Below are positions 26,367 through 34,949 of a stretch of 64,000 nucleotides of DNA, piece after piece. The notes below the pieces were generated by a model that searched no databases, was not told where the DNA came from, and saw only the letters and a program-made list of their open reading frames with translations. This stretch comes from JANXUC01 sp964619065 (lineage in GTDB: Bacteria > Acidobacteriota > Terriglobia > Terriglobales > Acidobacteriaceae): contig CAZUCC010000014.1 of assembly GCA_964619065.1 (NCBI GenBank), positions 14,645-78,644 of the forward strand, written 5' to 3'. The position numbers were made by a program, and so were the translations under genes. Every line of letters begins with the position of its first letter. The stretch's first letter is position 1.

Positions 26367-26966
26367 ATGACGATCAGCAGCCAAACCAGTCTGACCAGCG
26401 CCAGTTTTGAAGAACTGATGCGGGAAGTGCTTGTGCGTCTGGAAGAGGATCCGGAGCGCGAGGGCCTGCGCGAGACCCCGGTCCGTGTCAAGCGCGCCAT
26501 GGAACACCTGACCAGCGGCTATAAGCAGTGCCCGGAAAAGCTGCTCAAGGGCGCACTGTTTTCTGTGACCTACGATGAAATGGTGATCGTTAAAGACATT
26601 GAGATGTTCAGCCTTTGCGAGCACCACATGCTGCCGTTTTTTGGAAAAGTGCACGTGGCCTATATTCCGAAAGGGCGCGTGATCGGGCTAAGCAAAATTC
26701 CGCGGCTGGTCGAGGTATTCTCGCGACGGCTGCAAATTCAGGAGCGCATGACCACAGAGATCGCGGAAACGATTCAGCGCGTGATTGAGCCGCAAGGGGT
26801 TGGCGTAGTGATTGAAGCGCGGCATTTGTGCATGATGATGCGTGGGGTCGAGAAGCAACACTCCGCTACTGTCACCTCAGCCATGTTCGGATGCTTCCGT
26901 GAAGAGCAGCAAACACGCAGTGAGTTTCTGTCCCTGATTCGAGCGAAGAACGGAAACGGCGGCTAG
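26367..26966 (+). CDS. folE: GTP cyclohydrolase I
   Basis: A 199-residue FolE that converts GTP to 7,8-dihydroneopterin triphosphate, the substrate of the PTPS enzymes encoded just upstream. Zinc and substrate motifs are present: SLCEHHMLPFFGKVHVAY, YIPKGRVIGLSKIPRLVEVF and EARHLCMMMRGVEK. The first 20 residues are variable. It probably ends the glycosyltransferase-PTPS-PTPS-folE unit. The ribosome-binding site is weak. Confidence 0.95.
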   Translation: MTISSQTSLTSASFEELMREVLVRLEEDPEREGLRETPVRVKRAMEHLTSGYKQCPEKLLKGALFSVTYDEMVIVKDIEMFSLCEHHMLPFFGKVHVAYIPKGRVIGLSKIPRLVEVFSRRLQIQERMTTEIAETIQRVIEPQGVGVVIEARHLCMMMRGVEKQHSATVTSAMFGCFREEQQTRSEFLSLIRAKNGNGG

Positions 26967-26992
26967 GGTTGAGCTGAAGGCTACTGGGATGG

Positions 26993-27691
26993 CTACCAGG
27001 TTCCGTAACGATAGCGGCCACGCCGTTCCGGCAGAATCTTGATTAAGATCATGCCCATGAGAAAGCCTCCCACATGCGCCCAGAAAGCGATTCCTCCGCT
27101 GTCGCCCTGTCTCGCGTAGACCACGCTCTCGGCAGCGCCGCTGAAGAATTGCACGACAATCCAATAGCCCAAAACTATCCAAGCCGGGAGCGCAAAGAAA
27201 AAGAAAGGCGGGAAAAAGGTAGATACACGAGCACGCGGATAGAGCAGCAGGTAAGCACCCATCACGCCGGCAATTGCGCCGCTGGCTCCAACAGTGGGAA
27301 TCGGTGATCCCCAATTCAGCAGCACGTGAAAAATGGCCGCGCCAAAACCGCACGCCAGGTAAAAGAGTAAATACACAAAATGACCCAATTGGTCTTCGAT
27401 GTTGTCCCCGAAAATCCACAATACCCACATGTTGCCGATGACGTGCATCCATCCACCGTGAAGGAACATCGACGTGAACATTGGCAGGATTGCCCCGGCA
27501 GTGCCTCCCGCATGCCCAGCCAGTCCCAGTGCCACATGATCCGGAATCAACGCAAAGCCCCCGAACAGATCGTGCAGTCCGCGCGGCGAGAGTGTCACTT
27601 CAAACAAAAAGATCAATGTATTCAAGGCAATTAAGAAATACGTTACTGTCGGCGTACTGAATGCGGGTTGATCGTCGCGAATCGGAATCAT
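26993..27691 (-). CDS. Rhomboid-family intramembrane serine protease
   Basis: A 232-residue integral membrane protein with about six hydrophobic segments. The catalytic Ser is in GASGAIAGVMGAYLLLYP and the catalytic His in FWAHVGGFLMGM; the loop MHVIGNMWVLWIFGDNIED is characteristic of the family. Substrates are unknown. It is convergent with folE (26 bp between stops). Confidence 0.92.
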   Translation of the reverse strand: MIPIRDDQPAFSTPTVTYFLIALNTLIFLFEVTLSPRGLHDLFGGFALIPDHVALGLAGHAGGTAGAILPMFTSMFLHGGWMHVIGNMWVLWIFGDNIEDQLGHFVYLLFYLACGFGAAIFHVLLNWGSPIPTVGASGAIAGVMGAYLLLYPRARVSTFFPPFFFFALPAWIVLGYWIVVQFFSGAAESVVYARQGDSGGIAFWAHVGGFLMGMILIKILPERRGRYRYGTW

Positions 27692-27782
27692 AGAAGGTCA
27701 GGACCGGATAAAAACTCAGAACAAAAATCTTCGCACACGAGTTGACCCGGACGCCACTCCGGTCTCACGATAACAACACCTC

Positions 27783-28730
27783 ATGAATCAAGTTCTCATC
27801 ATCGACAAAGCCGCGGGCATCACCTCGCACGATGTCATCAACCGTGCCCGGCGCATTCTCGGGTTACGCTCGATTGGACATTTAGGGACGCTCGATCCGG
27901 CGGCCACCGGCGTGCTTCCGCTGGTCGTGGGAAATTTCACGCGCCTCGCGCAGTTTTACCTCGGTGCGGAGAAGCAATACGAGGGCGTCATCCGTCTAGG
28001 GTTTGCTACCGACACATACGACGCGGAAGGCGACCCCGTGGGACCCGAACAGACTGTGGATTGCACGCTTGAGCTGGTGAGGGAAGCCGCTTCCCGCTTT
28101 CTGGGCAAGATTGAGCAGATGCCTCCGCCTTTTTCCGCGAAAAAGATTCGCGGCGTGCCAGCTTATAAGCTGGCGCGCAAACAGCAGGAAGTTCCCCTCG
28201 ATCCCGTAACGGTTGAGGTTCACAAGCTGGAAGTATTAACGCTAGAAGCTAGACGGATCCGGTTTCGTGCCAGGGTTGGCGCGGGTACCTACATGCGTTC
28301 CATCGCTCACGACATGGGAAAGGCTCTGGGCTGTGGCGGACATTTGGAATCCCTTCGCCGCACTGCTCACGGAGAGTTCACGCTAGCCGAGGCGCACACC
28401 CTCGAAGAGGTTGCAGCGGCGATCGTTGAGAGGGACACCGGAAAATTGGACCAGTTATTCCTGCACCCGCGCAAACTCCTCCCTCAAATTCCTTCCGTGA
28501 CCGCGAACGAGGACCAGATCGCCTTAATTCACCATGGACGCGCCGTGAATCTGCCAGAAATGTCGAAGTCGCAGTATGTGAAAGTCTTCCAGGGACAAAC
28601 GGATCTGATTGCAATTGCCGCCCGTGTCGCCGGCACGCTCTTCCATCCAAAGATCGTGCTAGCTACCAAAGCCCCTTCAGCGGACGGGAATCACAGAAAG
28701 GTCGAGGAGGCGGGATCCAGATTGAGTTGA
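27783..28730 (+). CDS. truB: tRNA pseudouridine(55) synthase
   Basis: A 315-residue TruB that makes pseudouridine 55 in the T-loop of tRNAs. The catalytic Asp lies in GHLGTLDPAATGVLPLVVG; other family motifs are KQYEGVIRLGFATDTYDAEG, MPPPFSAKKIRGVPAYKLAR and GTYMRSIAHDMGKALGCGGH. The C-terminal part from about residue 230 is a PUA-like RNA-binding domain. The start ATG 27783 begins with the family's first strand (MNQVLIIDKAAGITSH). Confidence 0.96.
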   Translation: MNQVLIIDKAAGITSHDVINRARRILGLRSIGHLGTLDPAATGVLPLVVGNFTRLAQFYLGAEKQYEGVIRLGFATDTYDAEGDPVGPEQTVDCTLELVREAASRFLGKIEQMPPPFSAKKIRGVPAYKLARKQQEVPLDPVTVEVHKLEVLTLEARRIRFRARVGAGTYMRSIAHDMGKALGCGGHLESLRRTAHGEFTLAEAHTLEEVAAAIVERDTGKLDQLFLHPRKLLPQIPSVTANEDQIALIHHGRAVNLPEMSKSQYVKVFQGQTDLIAIAARVAGTLFHPKIVLATKAPSADGNHRKVEEAGSRLS

Positions 28731-29164
28731 GAAGGCAGGGCTTCGAGATTGGGCATGTGGCAGCACAGCAACAGTAGTAATGTCCGATAACAAGTATTAT
28801 GTAAACTACTAACAAAGACCGCCCACCTGTTACCTGGCGTTCGCTTTCCTCCTGTCCACACCGCCTCAATGTGTCCATCCGAGTAAATCTTCTCATTGAC
28901 TCAGTCCTATGTTCCAATTAAAGTCCTTCGCAAGAAACTGCGTGACCTTGAGATTTATCGCCACGTTTTGCATTTTGAAGTTGTCGCCTCCTTCGTCCTT
29001 CGTCAGGGCTAAAGTAATCGGACCCCATTGGTTTGTATCCTTCAGTCGTCCCAGAGCGGCTGATTTCTAGCCATACCTAGCTGCGGCTGACTTCAATTCC
29101 GTAGCCCACCCTTTATCCACAAATCCGAGGATTGCGAACAATTCCCAACATGGAGGCGATACCT
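28731..29164. other. 434-bp intergenic region
   Basis: No credible ORF on either strand. The only feature noted is a possible sigma-70 promoter at 28896-28924. Otherwise there is nothing recognisable. Confidence 0.6.
28896..28924 (+). promoter_or_regulatory. Possible sigma-70 promoter for the haloperoxidase relative
   Basis: TTGACT, a 17-bp spacer and TAAAGT (5 of 6 and 4 of 6 to consensus). It lies about 240 bp upstream of the coding start, so a long leader would be implied. Confidence 0.3.
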
Positions 29165-30895
29165 GTGAAGACAGAAGAAACCACCGAAAGCAACATTCAA
29201 GCAGCCGAGACCAACGGCCAACCGAAACCACAGACCGGACGCGATCTCAGCCGACGCTCATTCTTGACACGAGTCGGGAGCGTTGCCACGATGGCCGCCA
29301 CAGCTGGCGCTCTGACAACCTTGGAACCGTTACTCGGCGGCAAAGAGTCTCTTGCCCAAGCGGCTGAAATCGGGCCGTTGGACGATTCGGCCCGCGCGGA
29401 TGCGAGCCTAGCCTACCGCGTTGGCATTGCGAACGCGGAGCGAGCCAACCCCATCGTTGCTCATCCCTGCAATAATGATGAGACGCTCTATGCCGACAAA
29501 TGCGCTACCTTCACCAAAACCTTGGTTCATGACAGTTTTGGACGGGTGGATCCCTCTTCGTACAACAGCTTCATCAATGCTCTGAGCACCGGCAGCCCAG
29601 TCGACTTCAACAACATCCTTGTGGGCGGAACCCGTCATTTGGTCGGCCCGCAAGGTGGGCTGGCTTTCGATCCGGAAGGCGGCGATTCGCACAATTTCAC
29701 CATCAACCCCGCACCTACCTTGGCAGGCGCGCAGACAGCGGCGGAGATGGTCGAGATGTACTGGGCATCCCTGCTGCGAGATGTGGCGTTCACCAACTAT
29801 GGCTCGAACCATGTGGCCAACCAAGCGGCAGCGGAACTTAACCTGTTGCCCGGCTACGTTGGTCCCCGGAACGGCAGCGGCCAGGTGACAACCAATGAAC
29901 TCTTCCGCGGCGGGTTCGCTGGCGAAACCGTGGGGCCTTACGTCTCACAGTTGATGTGGATTCCCACCTTCTTCGGCAACCAACCCATCAGCCAGAAGTT
30001 CATCACCTTCCGGCCAGGCATTGATTACATGACTGACTTCCCCGCGTGGCTGGCGGTACAGAACGGCGGCAACACGGGCCAATCTTTGATCAATGATCCT
30101 GTACCTCGATATATTCGCAACGGACGCGATTTCGGGGCGTGGACGCACGTGGACGTGCTTTATCAGGGATACCTCGTGGCTTTCCTCGTCCTGGCTGGAA
30201 TGGGTGCACCAGTAAACCCAGGCAATCCCTACGTCGGCTCAGGTACACAGGACGGCTTTGCTACGTTTGGCGGACCAGACTTTGCAGCAACCATTGGCGA
30301 AGTTGCCACTCGTGCTCTAAAGGCCTCCTGGTATCAGAAATGGTTTGTTCACCGCCGCGCTCGTCCGGAAGTACCAGGCGCGATTGCGCATTTGATCAAA
30401 ACCGGTCAAGGCGCCAACACCAATTGCACGCTGAGCAACGACCTGCTGAACTCACAGGGCCTCAATGCCAGTTGGCGTCACACTTCGAGCTATTTGTTGT
30501 CGCAAGCATTCCCGGAAGGCTCGCCCGCGCATCCTTCGTTCCCCACGGGACATGGCACGGTGGGAGGTGCTTGTATCACGATTCTCAAGTTTTTCTTCGA
30601 CGGCAACTTTGTGATCCCGCACCCGGTGGTTGCCTCGCCCAGTGGCACCACGTTAACGCCGTATGTGGGTCCGGCGCTTACGGTCAATGGCGAGCTCAAT
30701 AAACTCGGACACAATGTCACTTTCGGTCATGGCATCCACCCAGGAATCCATTACCGCAGCGATTCCGATGAATCCTTGCTACTAGGAGAGGCGGTTGCAC
30801 TCAGCATTCTCCAAGACAAAGCAGCAGCCTACAACGAGAAGTTCTCCGTCACTCTCACCAAGTTTGATGGAACGACGGCAACCATCTCCAACTAG
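29165..30895 (+). CDS. Tat-exported vanadium-dependent haloperoxidase relative
   Basis: A 576-residue protein. GTG 29165 was chosen because GGAGG sits 8 nt upstream; in-frame ATG 29150 and TTG 29132 lack a well-placed site. The twin-arginine signal SRRSFLTRVG is followed by a hydrophobic stretch. The core has the algal-bromoperoxidase-type motif KWFVHRRARPE (K392, then RP after 7 residues), PSFPTGHGT (about 459-464, Thr461 where most have Ser) and FGHGIHPGIHYRSD (H522 to H529), where the usual FGR-x4-GIH pattern has Arg. Family members oxidise halides with H2O2 using vanadate, or are acid phosphatases; activity here is uncertain because of the substitutions. Confidence 0.75.
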   Translation: MKTEETTESNIQAAETNGQPKPQTGRDLSRRSFLTRVGSVATMAATAGALTTLEPLLGGKESLAQAAEIGPLDDSARADASLAYRVGIANAERANPIVAHPCNNDETLYADKCATFTKTLVHDSFGRVDPSSYNSFINALSTGSPVDFNNILVGGTRHLVGPQGGLAFDPEGGDSHNFTINPAPTLAGAQTAAEMVEMYWASLLRDVAFTNYGSNHVANQAAAELNLLPGYVGPRNGSGQVTTNELFRGGFAGETVGPYVSQLMWIPTFFGNQPISQKFITFRPGIDYMTDFPAWLAVQNGGNTGQSLINDPVPRYIRNGRDFGAWTHVDVLYQGYLVAFLVLAGMGAPVNPGNPYVGSGTQDGFATFGGPDFAATIGEVATRALKASWYQKWFVHRRARPEVPGAIAHLIKTGQGANTNCTLSNDLLNSQGLNASWRHTSSYLLSQAFPEGSPAHPSFPTGHGTVGGACITILKFFFDGNFVIPHPVVASPSGTTLTPYVGPALTVNGELNKLGHNVTFGHGIHPGIHYRSDSDESLLLGEAVALSILQDKAAAYNEKFSVTLTKFDGTTATISN

Positions 30896-30908
30896 AGCTG
30901 TCCCACTC

Positions 30909-30938
30909 GGAGCAGCCCAATTTTCATTGGGCTGCTCC
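30909..30938. terminator. Perfect 12-bp hairpin between convergent genes
   Basis: GGAGCAGCCCAA / TTGGGCTGCTCC with a 6-nt loop. It lies between convergent stops (30895 and 30960), so it can serve as a terminator for both, although no long T-run follows. Confidence 0.6.
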
Positions 30939-30959
30939 ACTGTCATCGATGGAAGCACG

Positions 30960-31442
30960 CTACATCTTGTATTTACCGAGATCGTCGTCGCCTAAACCTT
31001 CAAGCCAGTTCTTCAGTTCCTCGGTGCCCGGCCGCTCCGCTGCAGTGGCGCTTTTGGATGTCTTGAGAACCTCTTCGTCCACGTAGATGGGGCAATCGGC
31101 GCGTAACGCCAGTGCGAGCGCATCCGAGGGACGCGAGTCGATACTGATAATTTGTCCATTCCGTTCCAGCCAGATGACCGCGTAGAACGTATCCTCGCGG
31201 AGCTCAGTCACCACTACGCGGTGTACGAAGGCGTCGAGTCCACTGAGGACGTTGCGGATCAGATCGTGCGTCATGGGCCTCGGTGTGGCAACTTTCTCGA
31301 TTTCGAGGGCTATGGCATTGGCTTCATAGACTCCGACCCAGATCGGCAGAAGTGTCTCGCTGCCCACGTCCTTCAAAATCACGATGGGCAGATTTGTGAC
31401 CGGGTCCATCATTAAGCCTCGAATTTTCATTTCGACTTCCAT
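30960..31442 (-). CDS. Bifunctional nuclease (DUF151) family protein
   Basis: A 160-residue protein of the bifunctional nuclease domain family (DUF151). Characteristic phrases are MMDPVTNLPIVILKD, LPIWVGVYEANAIALEIE, RPMTHDLIRNVL and DSRPSDALALALRADCPIYV. A C-terminal acidic tail follows from residue 130. Family members in plants and Thermotoga act on nucleic acids; the physiological role in bacteria is not established. It is co-directional with miaB upstream (27 bp). Confidence 0.88.
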   Translation of the reverse strand: MEVEMKIRGLMMDPVTNLPIVILKDVGSETLLPIWVGVYEANAIALEIEKVATPRPMTHDLIRNVLSGLDAFVHRVVVTELREDTFYAVIWLERNGQIISIDSRPSDALALALRADCPIYVDEEVLKTSKSATAAERPGTEELKNWLEGLGDDDLGKYKM

Positions 31443-31469
31443 AAGAGTCTCCCAGCCATTTCGAACCGC

Positions 31470-32795
31470 TTAAGCCACCAGTTCTCCCGCCAAGCTATTC
31501 GGGAACGTAGCAGTCACGCGCGTTTCCACATAGCTGCCAAGGGCGGGATCGCACCCTTCCGGCGCGGTAAAATTCAGCACCATATTCTGGGAGGTGCGTC
31601 CGGCCCATTGCCTGGTGGCTTCGTTCTTACGTTCAACCATTACTTGAAGTATTTTCCCTGCGTGGCGGCGGTTGCGAACCACTTGAATCTCGCGCTGCTT
31701 CTCCATCAAAATCGCCAGCCGCCGCGACTTCTCTTCCTCCGGAATTGCGTCGGCATACTTCAGAGCCGGAGTATTGGGGCGCGGAGAATACTTGAATGCG
31801 AACACGCTATCGAATCCCGCCTCGTCGAGCAGCGAGAGTGTTTGCTCGAAGTCTTCTTCCGTCTCGCCTGGAAATCCTACAATCATGTCGGTGGTGAGAC
31901 TCAGCTCGCGTTTCGCCGCCTTGACCCAGCCGATGCGCTCCAGATATTGCTCGCGCGTGTACAGCCGCTGCATGGCCTCCAGAACCCGCGTGGAGCCGCT
32001 CTGTACGGGCAAATGCACGTGATCGCAAAGGGTGGGTGTTGACTCGAGAGCTTCCACGATGTCGAGCCCAAAGTCGCGCGGGTGCGAAGTGGTAAAGCGA
32101 ACCCGGCGAATGCCCGGCACATCTGCAACGGCACGTAATAGCTCCGCAAATGTCTTACTTTCTGAAGGATCACGATAAGAATTCACATTTTGCCCGAGGA
32201 GTTGGATATCGCTATACCCGAGCTCCGCCATCTGTCGCGCCTCCGCTAGCACGGACTCCGACGTGCGGCTGCGCTCCTTGCCGCGCGTGTATGGCACCAC
32301 GCAGAAGGCGCAAAATTTGTCGCAGCCCTCGATGATGGTGATGTAGCCGCGGTGCGGGTTGGTACGGGCGGTGAATTCGGTTTCGAAACATTCGTCAGTC
32401 TGGCGGTCATCGAGACCTGTGGCGCGCTGCCCAGTTTCGAGTTGTACCAACAGGTCCGGTAGCTTGCGGTAGGAGGCCGACCCACAAACCAGGTCCACAT
32501 ATGGGGCGCGCTCGAAAATCTGCTGGCCTTCCTGCTGCGCCACGCAGCCCAGTACACCAAACTTCTTTCCCTGCTTCTTGAATTTTTTGAAGTCGTTGAG
32601 GCGGTTGAAGACCTTCTGCTCGGCCTTGTCGCGGATGGAGCAGGTGTTGTAAAGCACGAGGCCCGCTGCTTCCACAGTTTCGACCTGGCGGTAGCCCTGT
32701 TGGATGAGCGTACCGACGACCTTTTCGGAGTCGTGCGCGTTCATCTGGCAGCCAAAGGTTTCGAGGTAAAAGGTTTTGTCAGGACCGGCATTCAT
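31470..32795 (-). CDS. miaB: tRNA-2-methylthio-N6-dimethylallyladenosine synthase
   Basis: A 441-residue radical SAM methylthiotransferase that adds methylthio to i6A37 of tRNAs. The N-terminal cluster ligands are in ETFGCQMNAHDSE, NTCSIRDKAEQKV and LGCVAQQEG; the radical SAM motif is GCDKFCAFCVVPYTRG. A TRAM-like domain ends the protein. The start ATG 32795 fits the family; the in-frame extension to 32870 (25 residues) is unsupported. Confidence 0.95.
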   Translation of the reverse strand: MNAGPDKTFYLETFGCQMNAHDSEKVVGTLIQQGYRQVETVEAAGLVLYNTCSIRDKAEQKVFNRLNDFKKFKKQGKKFGVLGCVAQQEGQQIFERAPYVDLVCGSASYRKLPDLLVQLETGQRATGLDDRQTDECFETEFTARTNPHRGYITIIEGCDKFCAFCVVPYTRGKERSRTSESVLAEARQMAELGYSDIQLLGQNVNSYRDPSESKTFAELLRAVADVPGIRRVRFTTSHPRDFGLDIVEALESTPTLCDHVHLPVQSGSTRVLEAMQRLYTREQYLERIGWVKAAKRELSLTTDMIVGFPGETEEDFEQTLSLLDEAGFDSVFAFKYSPRPNTPALKYADAIPEEEKSRRLAILMEKQREIQVVRNRRHAGKILQVMVERKNEATRQWAGRTSQNMVLNFTAPEGCDPALGSYVETRVTATFPNSLAGELVA

Positions 32796-33063
32796 ACAGG
32801 GCAAGTATAGCGCGGGGAGGGAAGGAAGTGACGAAGACAGATGAAGGTGTTCTACGGTCCATTTTGTCATTTCCGGGTTTCCCCAGGACTATTACCGGGG
32901 CATCTCGGGTAACTCACTTTTTCTAGCGGTGTCTTCCTGCTCTAAACTGAGGCTTTGCCTGTCTCCTAGGGTCCGTACTCGCAGCAGAAATTTTTGACCG
33001 AAGTCTCCTTAAAGTCCAGCCCCAGTCTTGCCGATGAGCAGCTTCATGGGAGGGCCTCACTTC

Positions 33064-34179
33064 ATGAAGCGTCTCACACTTGCAAGTCTCTTCTTTTTTG
33101 TCAGTTTTCTGGCCGGTTGTGGAACTTCCACAACTCGAACTTCGACCAACGCCATTCGCAATTACAACGGCACAGCTTCCGTGGGGGATTTCCTCACCAT
33201 CTCCATCGATTCGAATGCCCACACGATCAACTACTTCAACTACTCCAATGGCGATTCTGGTGTAGTCCCTTACACGGAGAACGTCGATGGCACCTATACC
33301 GTCACTGATCCGCAGGGCAACCTCCTCGAGGCGTATGAAGTTCCTGGCTTCGTTTTGATGGTGGAAACCGCCAAGTCTGGTCCCACGCACAACACGCCGG
33401 CTCTCATTACCGCGATTGAAAGCGTGCCTACGTCGATCTCCGACTTGGCTGGCCAGAACTTCAACTATATGCAATGGCGAACCTCCTCGGGCGGTCTTGA
33501 AGTCGGCTCCGTTTCCATCAATGGGCAAGGCGACATTCAGCACGAGTCTTTCCACCCTTCTGCGGTCTTAAATCAATCGCCCGACTATTTTGGCGGAGGT
33601 ACGTTCCCCGCTACAAGCATTGAAGAGGACATTTCGGGAAACTTCTTTACGATTCACGAGTCCCAAGGCAACTCGGACGATATCGTTTTTGGCACGCAAA
33701 ACGGTCTTTGGGCCGTCGATGGCGGCAACGGCGCGATACTTGGCTTGGCCAAAACCGCCACCAAAGCTTTCAATCCCGCGACAGCGGGAACTTACACCGC
33801 GATCTACTATGAAAAAACCAATGCACAAACCGGCCCAAATAATACAGAGACCGGAACCGCCAGTCAGGGCAAAGCAACACTCACCATAGGTGCGAATGGT
33901 TCCATTACCATCGTCGATACCCAGAGCAACATCCTCGCCTCCGGAACCCTCGTCCCTGTCGCGGATTCCAGCTATATCTATGACGGTACCGTGAACACAC
34001 TGAGCGATCCGTGTAATGGCATGTTTACGGCGCGCATCACAACATCCAACTCTGAGCAGCAGGATCTATTCGTCACATTCCAGGGAAGTGCCGCGCTCTT
34101 TGCGAGTTTTCAAACGGCGGTACCGGTGGTGGTGCAGCCTGCGACTTACACGTACTTTTACGGAGTTGGGCTGAAATAG
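33064..34179 (+). CDS. Lipoprotein of unknown function
   Basis: A 371-residue predicted lipoprotein. ATG 33064 with GGAGGG upstream gives MKRLTLASLFFFVSFLAGCG, a signal peptide with lipobox LAGC. The body is beta-rich, with Thr/Asn/Gly-rich strands (ISIDSNAHTINYFNYSNGDSG, given as ISIDSNAHTINYF then NYSNGDSG) and no recognised domain. In-frame extension to 33028 is possible but ignores the signal peptide. Confidence 0.7.
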   Translation: MKRLTLASLFFFVSFLAGCGTSTTRTSTNAIRNYNGTASVGDFLTISIDSNAHTINYFNYSNGDSGVVPYTENVDGTYTVTDPQGNLLEAYEVPGFVLMVETAKSGPTHNTPALITAIESVPTSISDLAGQNFNYMQWRTSSGGLEVGSVSINGQGDIQHESFHPSAVLNQSPDYFGGGTFPATSIEEDISGNFFTIHESQGNSDDIVFGTQNGLWAVDGGNGAILGLAKTATKAFNPATAGTYTAIYYEKTNAQTGPNNTETGTASQGKATLTIGANGSITIVDTQSNILASGTLVPVADSSYIYDGTVNTLSDPCNGMFTARITTSNSEQQDLFVTFQGSAALFASFQTAVPVVVQPATYTYFYGVGLK

Positions 34180-34200
34180 CTGGATCGGTTCTGGGACGGC

Positions 34201-34220
34201 GGCGGACAAGAGTGTCCGCC
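34201..34220. repeat. Palindromic hairpin, GGCGGACA type
   Basis: A perfect stem GGCGGACA / TGTCCGCC with a 4-nt AGAG loop, 20 bp downstream of the lipoprotein stop and 36 bp from the convergent pdxT stop. No T-run. It may be a REP-like element or a factor-independent transcription barrier. Confidence 0.5.
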
Positions 34221-34256
34221 CCACACGGGTCGATTTCTTGCGAAGAGGTCCCGGAA

Positions 34257-34817
34257 CTATTGAGCGGCTCGTACCTGATCGAGGAAGTACTGATGCACGG
34301 TAATATCGGCGCTCATTTCCGGATGGAAAGTGGCGGCCAGGGTCTTCCCTTTCCGCACGAACACGGGGTCATTGCCTTCCGTTCCCAGCACTTCGACGCC
34401 TTCGCCCACGTGAACAATTTTCGGAGCGCGGATGAAGACCATCTCGAGGGGCGCATTGCGGAAGCTTCCCTGCCGGATGGAGCTTTCGAGCTGCCGTCCA
34501 TAGGCATTGCGGCGGACGCGGATATCGAGCGCATTCAGACCGGGCTGCGGCGGATTCTCCACTTCGCGGGCGAGAAGGATGCATCCGGCACAGGTTCCGA
34601 AGACGGGCTTCGAGGCAACAAACTGTTGCAGTTGCGCCAACCCTTCTTCGCCGAGGAGCTTGAGGAATGTACCCGATTCTCCTCCAGGAATGATGAGGCC
34701 GTCGATTCCTCCAAGTTGGTCCGTATTGCGGACGAGGGTGACTCCCACGCCAAGTTGTTCGAGGCGGATACGGTGGGCGTCAAAATCTCCTTGCAGCGCC
34801 AGGACTCCGATTTTCAT
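34257..34817 (-). CDS. pdxT: Pyridoxal 5'-phosphate synthase glutaminase subunit
   Basis: A 186-residue class I glutamine amidotransferase that hydrolyses glutamine and delivers ammonia to PdxS. The oxyanion and binding segment IIPGGESGTFLKLL, the catalytic Cys in FGTCAGCILLAREV and the His-x-Glu (FHPEM) are intact. No pdxS is in this window, which is unusual because pdxS and pdxT are often adjacent. Confidence 0.93.
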   Translation of the reverse strand: MKIGVLALQGDFDAHRIRLEQLGVGVTLVRNTDQLGGIDGLIIPGGESGTFLKLLGEEGLAQLQQFVASKPVFGTCAGCILLAREVENPPQPGLNALDIRVRRNAYGRQLESSIRQGSFRNAPLEMVFIRAPKIVHVGEGVEVLGTEGNDPVFVRKGKTLAATFHPEMSADITVHQYFLDQVRAAQ

Positions 34818-34949
34818 GCTGCTTTAATTCTAATGGACAGGGGACTACCGAGGGCGGCCGTTCCGGTGTGAATGATCGCGGGCCATTTATGCGGCGGCTT
34901 GCGAAGTTTCGCTCACCTGGGCGGCCGAGGGGAGCGCCCACACGCAGGT

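Noticed and set aside
34212..34871. 219-codon plus-strand frame opposite pdxT
   Set aside because: pdxT on the minus strand has all catalytic motifs.
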